Shown here piece by piece: positions 13,911 through 14,255 of a stretch of 14,255 nucleotides of DNA. The translations under genes were made by a program, and so were the position numbers. Position 1 is the first letter of the stretch; each line of letters begins with the position of its first letter. The notes under the pieces were generated by a model. It was not told the DNA's origin, searched no databases, and saw only the letters and a list, made by a program, of their open reading frames with translations. Source of the DNA: Oscillospiraceae bacterium (GTDB lineage Bacteria; Bacillota; Clostridia; Oscillospirales; CAG-272); the NCBI GenBank assembly GCA_015065045.1, contig SVRB01000029.1, positions 1 to 14,255 of the forward strand. Reading direction: 5' to 3'.

Positions 13911-13938
13911 TAGGGGGCGACGAGGACGTCGCCCCGTA
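13911..13938. repeat. Short GC palindrome, REP-like
   Basis: GGGGCGACG (13914-13922) pairs perfectly with CGTCGCCCC (13927-13935) around AGGA. It opens the last repeat cluster. The same GAGGACGTCGCCCC text occurs in the palindrome at 6533-6554. Confidence 0.75.
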
Positions 13939-14255
13939 TAAGCATAAGACATAAACCGATTATAAATCCACAACCGAGCTCTCCTCCCGTCACTCCGCAT
14001 CCGCTTCGCTACCTCACAGATGAGGGCTAAAGATAGATTTGCACCAACACGGGCGGATATTGAATCCGCCCCTACAAATTTAAAATTTATTATTTTCGAA
14101 ACATTATTATAAATCGGGGCGTCGAGGCAGGGCTTCCCCAAAACGCACGAAGTAAGTTTTGGGGGTTCTCGTGAACGTCGCCCCCTACAAATTCCAATAT
14201 CGTTTCATAAAACAATAAATCTTCCGCAAACACGGGGGAAACCGGAGGGGGTGTC
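13939..14255. repeat. Repeat cluster: shrunken block 3 plus palindrome module, copy 2
   Basis: The first part (13941-14026) matches the AT-rich and block 3 parts of the composite repeat but lacks its middle: from CTCCTCCCGTCA it jumps to CGCTTCGCTACCTC and a changed AGATGAGGG. From 14027 it aligns with the module at 6446-6603: palindrome GGGCGGAT (14051-14058)/ATCCGCCC (14064-14071), AT-rich spacer, second palindrome split by 47 bases at 14128-14174, then CTTCCGCAAACA and the start of a G-rich block running off the window. No gene is credible here; an open minus-strand frame at 13905-14141 exists only because the repeat lacks stops. Confidence 0.8.
14128..14174 (+). mobile_element. Small hairpin element interrupting a palindrome
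   Basis: Compared with the intact palindrome at 6533-6554 (GTCGAGG directly followed by ACGTCGCCCC), this copy has 47 extra bases between these two parts. The insert holds a perfect stem, CCCCAAAAC (14136-14144)/GTTTTGGGG (14156-14164), with an 11-base loop. Its reverse complement is found at 4204-4251 in a different repeat. It encodes nothing. No clear target-site duplication is seen. Confidence 0.6.

Noticed and set aside
13905..14141. Open minus-strand frame of 78 residues, sharing a peptide (FVGADSISARVGANLS) with one at 6445-6651
   Set aside because: Both frames run through the same dispersed repeat, so the shared peptide follows from the repeated DNA. Neither has a ribosome binding site, and palindromes rather than codon patterns explain the sequence.

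Overview
The window reads as chromosomal DNA from a low-to-mid GC Gram-positive anaerobe, most likely a gut-type Clostridia/Oscillospirales bacterium. This placement is inferred from strong AGGAGG-type ribosome binding sites, clear sigma-A promoters with 17-base spacers, clostridial protein variants (divergent galactokinase, EF-G-like GTPase, YycJ hydrolase) and mosaic intergenic repeats. No rRNA, tRNA, CRISPR array, transposase or phage gene was seen.

Layout. Acetate kinase (minus strand, with its own promoter and terminator) diverges from tmcAL, which makes N4-acetylcytidine in tRNA-Met from acetate and ATP. A DUF4380-like galactose-mutarotase-fold protein follows tmcAL directly, and then a 106-residue protein of unknown function with its own promoter, a palindrome over the start site and a terminator. 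After about 665 bases of repeats come class II fructose-bisphosphate aldolase and an acyl-ACP thioesterase, ending in a terminator. After another 725 bases of mostly repeats come an overlapping MNT nucleotidyltransferase/HEPN pair, a divergent galactokinase, two small membrane proteins and a YycJ/WalJ-type metallo-hydrolase, again closed by a terminator. A repeat-bearing gap leads to a TIGR01212-family radical SAM protein and then an EF-G-like translational GTPase with a strong promoter and terminator. The window ends in a third repeat cluster.

How it fits together. The coding content is mostly housekeeping: acetate/ATP metabolism, glycolysis, sugar phosphorylation, lipid chain release, tRNA modification and a translation-factor paralogue. 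The MNT/HEPN pair is the one accessory module.

The most unusual material is between the genes. Four repeat clusters lie only between a terminator and the next transcription unit (the last runs off the window). They are mosaics of hairpin modules. Several modules keep their fold while changing sequence, and one 47-48 base hairpin element interrupts two different modules in opposite orientations. That looks like a small mobile palindromic element inserted into older repeats.
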